This document shows, one piece after another, positions 61,422 through 64,000 of a stretch of 64,000 nt of DNA. A program made the position numbers and the translations under genes. Source of the DNA: Lysobacter arseniciresistens ZS79 (GTDB lineage Bacteria > Pseudomonadota > Gammaproteobacteria > Xanthomonadales > Xanthomonadaceae); the NCBI RefSeq assembly GCF_000768335.1, contig NZ_AVPT01000002.1, positions 145,387 to 209,386 on the forward strand. The letters run 5' to 3'. Under the pieces are notes generated by a model. The model ran no database searches and had not been told where the DNA came from. It saw nothing but the letters and a program-made list of their open reading frames with translations. The stretch's first letter is position 1, and every line of letters starts with the position of its first letter.

Positions 61422-62447
61422 ATGCGCGACGCCGAAACCACCCCCAGACCGCTTGACGCCCTGTGGCAGGCCCCCGCTATCACCTGGGTATTGCTGTCGG
61501 GCGAGTGCCTGGCGGCCGTACTCGCGCTCGCCCCGGGCACCGCGGGCAGCCGGCTGGTCTACTTCGGACTGGCGTCGTTGCTGATCCAGTGGGTCGCGCT
61601 GCTGTCGCTGGGCATGCTGTACCTGCTGCGCCATGCGCTGGGCGGCTGGAGGCCGCAGAAACTGGCCTGGTTGGCGCTGGGGTTGCTGCTGCTCAACACG
61701 TGGCTGATCTCGGCGCTTGCCTGGGCGTTCCTCGGCGACGACTGGCCCGCAAACGAGGGGGGCTGGCCGGTGCTGGTGCTTCGCCTCACCGGCATCGCAC
61801 TCGCCGTCGGCTTCCTCGGCCTTGCGGCCTTCCAGAACCACTGGCGCGGGCGCCTGCACGCGGTGCGGGCGAAGCAGTCGGAGTTGCAGGCGCTGCAGGC
61901 GCGGATCCGACCGCACTTCCTGTTCAACACGCTCAACACCGGGGCGGCACTGGTGCACCAGCGGCCGGAAGAGGCCGAGCGGTTGCTGCTGGACCTCGCC
62001 GACCTGTTCCGCGCCGCGCTGGCGGGGCCGCGGCAGATCCCGCTGGAGGACGAGCTGTCGCTTGCGCGGCGCTATCTGGAGATCGAGGCGCTGCGTTTCG
62101 GTGACCGGCTGCAGGTGCGCTGGGAGCTGCCGCGTTCGGTGCCGGCCGTCACGGTGCCCGCGCTGTCGATCCAGCCGCTGGTGGAGAACGCGATCCGCCA
62201 CGGCGCCGAGCGGATGACCCGGGGCGACGTGGACGTGGCGGTCACCACCACGCCGGAAACGGTGGTGGTGCGGATCAGCAACCCGCTGCCGCAGGCCGGC
62301 GGGCAGGCGGCGACCGGCCACCGGGTTGGCCTGAACGCCTCGCAGGTGCGGATCGAGGCGCTGACCGGCGGCCGTGGCAGCGTCCGCACCGAGGTGGTCG
62401 ACGGACGCTTCGTGGCGACGGTGCGGCTACCGGTGGCCCCGGGCTGA
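61422..62447 (+). CDS. AlgZ/LytS-type sensor histidine kinase
   Basis: A 341-residue membrane kinase with four hydrophobic helices in the first 145 residues, then the His_kinase H-box LQARIRPHFLFNTLNT and an ATPase part (LSIQPLVENAIRHGAE; GHRVGLNASQVRIEAL). LytS/AlgZ kinases normally pair with a LytTR regulator (AlgR), but no regulator gene follows: the next gene is ppnN on the other strand. GGAGG is 13 bases before ATG 61422; an upstream ATG at 61389 is an alternative start. Position beside the pilin operon fits a role in pilus or twitching control (inference). Confidence 0.85.
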   Translation: MRDAETTPRPLDALWQAPAITWVLLSGECLAAVLALAPGTAGSRLVYFGLASLLIQWVALLSLGMLYLLRHALGGWRPQKLAWLALGLLLLNTWLISALAWAFLGDDWPANEGGWPVLVLRLTGIALAVGFLGLAAFQNHWRGRLHAVRAKQSELQALQARIRPHFLFNTLNTGAALVHQRPEEAERLLLDLADLFRAALAGPRQIPLEDELSLARRYLEIEALRFGDRLQVRWELPRSVPAVTVPALSIQPLVENAIRHGAERMTRGDVDVAVTTTPETVVVRISNPLPQAGGQAATGHRVGLNASQVRIEALTGGRGSVRTEVVDGRFVATVRLPVAPG

Positions 62448-62474
62448 CCCGGGCGCCCCGGCAGGCGTCGGCGG

Positions 62475-63857
62475 TTACGCGACCACCCGGTAGCAGGGCC
62501 GGTATTCCCCCGCGATCTTCATCCGCCGCTGCTCCACGAACGCCCGCAGCAGCGCGTCCAGCGACTGCATCATGTCGGTGTCGCCATGGATCAGGAACGG
62601 CCCGTGCGCCTCGATCCGGCGCATGCCGTCCTCCTTGACGTTGCCGGCGACGATGCCCGAGAACGCCCGGCGCAGGTCGGCGGCCAGCTCGTGCGGCTTG
62701 CGGCCGTGGTGCAGGTCCAGCGCGGCCATCGCCTCGTGGCTCGGCACGAACGGCTGCTGGAACTCCAGCGGGATGTTGATCGACCAGTTGAAGAAGAACG
62801 AGTCGCGCTGGGCGAGGCGGTGGTCGCGCACCTTGCGCACGCCGGCGGCCATGCGCTTGGCGACGGCGGCCGGGTCGCCGGTGATGATCTGGTAGCGCTC
62901 GGTCGCCGCGTCGCCGAGGGTCAGGCGGATGAAGCGGTCGATCTGCTCGAAGTACGGCGCCGATGCGGTCGGCCCGGTCAGGATCAGCGGGAACGGCACG
63001 TCGGCGTTCTCCTCGCGCAGCAGGATGCCGAGCAGGTACAGGATCTCCTCGGCGGTGCCGACGCCGCCGGGGAACACCACGATGCCGTGGCCGATGCGGA
63101 CGAAGGCTTCGAGCCGTTTCTCGATGTCCGGCATGATCACCAGGTGGTTGACGATCGGGTTGGGCGACTCGGCGGCGATGATGCCCGGCTCGGTCACGCC
63201 GATGTAGCGGCCGCGGCGCCGGCGCTGCTTGGCATGGGCGATGGTGGCGCCCTTCATCGGCCCCTTCATCGCGCCCGGGCCGCAGCCGGTGCAGATGTCG
63301 AGCTCGCGCAGGCCGAGCTGGTAGCCGACCTCCTTGGTGTACATGTACTCGTCGCGGTTGATCGAGTGGCCGCCCCAGCAGACCACCAGGTTCGGGTCGC
63401 TCGGGTGCAGCACTCGGGCGTTGCGCAGCAACCCGAACACCGCGTCGGTGATGCCCTCGCTGGTGTCGAGGTCGCGGCCGCCCTCCTCGCCCAGCTCGAT
63501 CGCGCGGTAGGCCAGGTCGCGCACGGTCGCCGCCAGCAGTTCTGCGACGCCGCGGATGATCTCGCCGTCGACGAAGGCCATCGCGGGTGCGTTGCGCAGG
63601 TCGATGCGCACGCCGCGGTCGAGCTGGTGCACCTGGATGTCGAAGTCGGGGTAGAGCTCCTGCGCGGCGCGCGGGTCGTCGGACTGGCTGCCGCTGGTCA
63701 GCACCGCCAGCGCGCAGCGGCGCAGCAGGTCGTGCATGCCGCCTGCGGTGGCGTCGGCGAGCTTGGCGACCTCCGCCCGGGAAAGGATGTCCAGCCCGCC
63801 GCGCGGGTGGATGCGGGCGTTGACGGTGGGGAGTGTGGCGTTGGTGGGGGTCGTCAT
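62475..63857 (-). CDS. ppnN: Nucleotide 5'-monophosphate nucleosidase PpnN
   Basis: A 460-residue LOG-family protein of PpnN (YgdH) length. The central Rossmann part shows VVCWGGHSINRDEY, TGCGPGAMKGPMKGA and the LOG signature VVFPGGVGTAEEIL; N- and C-terminal PpnN domains flank it. The family cleaves purine and pyrimidine monophosphates to base and ribose-5-phosphate, and in E. coli responds to (p)ppGpp. ATG 63857 starts the frame; the promoter is not evident. A REP palindrome lies upstream. Confidence 0.93.
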   Translation of the reverse strand: MTTPTNATLPTVNARIHPRGGLDILSRAEVAKLADATAGGMHDLLRRCALAVLTSGSQSDDPRAAQELYPDFDIQVHQLDRGVRIDLRNAPAMAFVDGEIIRGVAELLAATVRDLAYRAIELGEEGGRDLDTSEGITDAVFGLLRNARVLHPSDPNLVVCWGGHSINRDEYMYTKEVGYQLGLRELDICTGCGPGAMKGPMKGATIAHAKQRRRRGRYIGVTEPGIIAAESPNPIVNHLVIMPDIEKRLEAFVRIGHGIVVFPGGVGTAEEILYLLGILLREENADVPFPLILTGPTASAPYFEQIDRFIRLTLGDAATERYQIITGDPAAVAKRMAAGVRKVRDHRLAQRDSFFFNWSINIPLEFQQPFVPSHEAMAALDLHHGRKPHELAADLRRAFSGIVAGNVKEDGMRRIEAHGPFLIHGDTDMMQSLDALLRAFVEQRRMKIAGEYRPCYRVVA

Positions 63858-63917
63858 TCGCGGTCTGTCTTCTTGTCGTTTTGTCTGCTGGTGACTCTAT
63901 AGCAGGGGCGGGCTTTT

Positions 63918-63988
63918 GTAGGAGCGGCTTCAGCCGCGATCGGATGTCCGATGGCCTGGACCGATTTCAGATCGCGGCTGAAGCCGCT
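63918..63988. repeat. REP-type palindrome (copy 3)
   Basis: Arms starting GTAGGAGCGGCTTCAGCCGC (from 63918) and ending with GCGGCTGAAGCCGCTT (to 63988) pair over about 18 bases, with a spacer of about 30 bases. Same family as copies 1 and 2 (GTAGGAGCGnC core), but a different variant (GGCTTCAGCC instead of ACGTCAGT). Confidence 0.8.
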
Positions 63989-64000
63989 TGTGTCTTCGAT

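Overview
The window is a high-GC gammaproteobacterial chromosome segment. Its gene order and protein sequences point to the Xanthomonadaceae/Lysobacteraceae (Lysobacter- or Luteimonas-like). The basis is family recognition (thrS-infC-rpmI-rplT-pheS-pheT-ihfA-merR block, Sec/queuosine operon, minor pilin cluster, REP palindromes of the 'GTAGGAGCG' type); no database search was possible.

Left part (1-24.6 kb): mostly housekeeping. A minus-strand run holds trmJ, a PhnD-type periplasmic binding protein and the N-terminus of a membrane sensor that runs off the window. suhB follows on the plus strand, then the minus-strand operon queA-tgt-yajC-secD-secF. A class III aminotransferase sits behind an elaborately paired leader. 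Next come a catalase with an upstream palindrome, a TMEM43-like/metallo-beta-lactamase pair, an alpha/beta hydrolase, a Sel1 protein, a ferredoxin/gamma-glutamyltransferase pair, rsmD-coaD, and ftsY with an AsmA-like gene, mutY and yggX.

Accessory centre (24.7-38.9 kb): tRNA-Phe is followed by a 1.4-kb scar of an integrated element. It contains a 19-bp copy of the tRNA 3' end, an IS3-type orfA remnant, a frameshifted AhpD-like gene, half of an SMR exporter gene and a broken AlpA/excisionase-like reading frame. Then come a secreted subtilase with C-terminal SLH-like repeats, a secreted unknown protein, and a tight cassette FHA-GAF protein / Ser-Thr kinase with TPR array / histidine kinase / LuxR-type regulator. 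This cassette joins eukaryote-type and two-component signalling and is one of the most interesting blocks here. An LEA-like lipoprotein, an acyl-CoA dehydrogenase and an HNH protein follow.

Right part (39-64 kb): an unknown protein and dxs, a TraB/GumN protein, then (reading leftward) tRNA-Val, thrS, infC, rpmI, rplT, pheS, pheT, ihfA, a MerR regulator and tRNA-Pro. Upstream of thrS lies a candidate attenuator: an 8-codon leader with three consecutive Thr codons, followed by an intrinsic terminator hairpin. REP palindromes lie in front of thrS and between rplT and pheS; infC appears to start at ATC. uvrB, a FimT-like pseudopilin and tRNA-Asn come next, then the leftward minor pilin operon fimU-pilV-pilW-pilX-pilY1-pilE, an AlgZ/LytS-type kinase without an adjacent regulator, ppnN and a third REP palindrome.
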